From the NCBI GenBank assembly GCA_048296855.1, contig CP182631.1: 64,000 nt of DNA. One strand, given 5' to 3'. The position numbers and the translations under genes were made by a program. Position 1 is the first letter of the stretch; each line of letters opens with the position of its first letter. This stretch comes from Pseudocolwellia sp048296855. Lineage in GTDB: Bacteria > Pseudomonadota > Gammaproteobacteria > Enterobacterales > Alteromonadaceae. A model generated the notes under the pieces. That model had not been told where the DNA came from. It saw nothing but the letters and a program-made list of their open reading frames with translations, and did not search any database. Positions 63,655-64,000 of the stretch are shown piece by piece.

Positions 63655-64000
63655 TATCGACTCCCTTTAGCAGAAATAGTAAATGAACCAGAAACTTGAT
63701 CATCTAAGTTATTCTGCGCACCTTGAGATACACTCAAGTCTTGTTTTTCTAAAGCAAGTTTAAACTTTTCAAATGACTGATAATTAGTCGATACCGCTTG
63801 AACTCTTAATTCATTTCTTTTCGCGTCAAACTTCATTGACTCTGGTTTTAATACAGTAACTTCGCTAAATGCAGGCTCTACTTTATTAAGCATAACTAAA
63901 AAATCACCTTGAGATGATGCTGTTCCACCTACTTCAGATAATTTACGATTAAGCTGGGATTTAATGGTTGAGATACGCACTTTTTTTGTTAAAGGAAAAG
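63654..64000 (-). CDS. gspL: Type II secretion system protein L, C-terminal part (cut by window)
   Basis: About 115 residues of the periplasmic ferredoxin-like domain, open to the window edge (FPLTKKVRISTIKSQL upstream of the GTG at 63980, which is therefore internal). ENDs with DDQVSGSFTISAKGSR. The cytoplasmic actin-like part lies outside. Confidence 0.9.
   Translation of the reverse strand, partial: FPLTKKVRISTIKSQLNRKLSEVGGTASSQGDFLVMLNKVEPAFSEVTVLKPESMKFDAKRNELRVQAVSTNYQSFEKFKLALEKQDLSVSQGAQNNLDDQVSGSFTISAKGSR

Noticed and set aside
1..64000. CRISPR array, prophage, integron or intact insertion sequence
   Set aside because: No regularly spaced repeats, phage structural genes, integrase or transposase seen.

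Overview
This window looks like chromosome of a marine, AT-rich gammaproteobacterium of the order Alteromonadales, most likely Colwelliaceae. The grounds are the bc1 operon beside sspAB, an MSHA-type pilin, a BCCT osmolyte transporter, large TonB receptors, many c-di-GMP and two-component genes, and a housekeeping gene order typical of the group. The assignment rests on recognised protein families and gene order, not on a database search. I see no tRNA, rRNA operon, CRISPR array, prophage or intact insertion sequence.

Bases 1-33600 are mostly accessory. In order they hold: a CHASE histidine kinase cut by the window edge and a response regulator; a small unknown gene and a methyltransferase that appears to need an ATT start; a FAD oxidoreductase divergent from an IclR regulator, with near-identical repeats in opposite orientation on either side of the oxidoreductase; cspA, between two copies of a putative small-RNA cassette and next to a MITE-like element; an orphan MSHA-like pilin; a three-gene phosphorelay ending in an Hpt-REC-REC-GGDEF protein; a GDT1/UPF0016 protein and a BCCT transporter; a TonB receptor and a TPR-sulfotransferase; a PAS-PAS-GGDEF-EAL protein; a zinc-uptake pair (ZnuD-like receptor plus AztD-like lipoprotein) behind two Zur-type palindromes; and a secreted cytochrome c / beta-propeller / DUF1080 operon divergent from an unusual membrane-anchored regulator.

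Bases 33700-48050 are conserved core: rnpB, rsmI, lpoA-yraN-diaA-dolP, sspAB and petABC, rplM-rpsI, zapE, zapG, a DegQ-type protease and hemE. They cover rRNA modification, peptidoglycan and outer-membrane upkeep, respiration, translation, division, periplasmic quality control and heme synthesis.

Bases 48050-64000 mix core and lineage-specific genes: an apparent orphan small RNA after hemE, a LEA14-like lipoprotein, a PhoD-like phosphatase, an S1/P1 nuclease, rsd, an FkpA-type isomerase, a WD40-like lipoprotein overlapping the slyX region, yheV, yheS, a Sel1 protein, a tiny DUF3149-like membrane protein with an FNR-like box, a second MITE-like element, yheT-yheU, cysQ-nudE, yrfG, and the end of the type II secretion operon (gspL partial, gspM, gspN).

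The items most worth a second look are the periplasmic cytochrome/propeller/DUF1080 module with its transmembrane regulator, the twin small-RNA cassettes around cspA, the promoter-to-terminator RNA unit after hemE, the Zur-type zinc pair, and the ATT-start methyltransferase.
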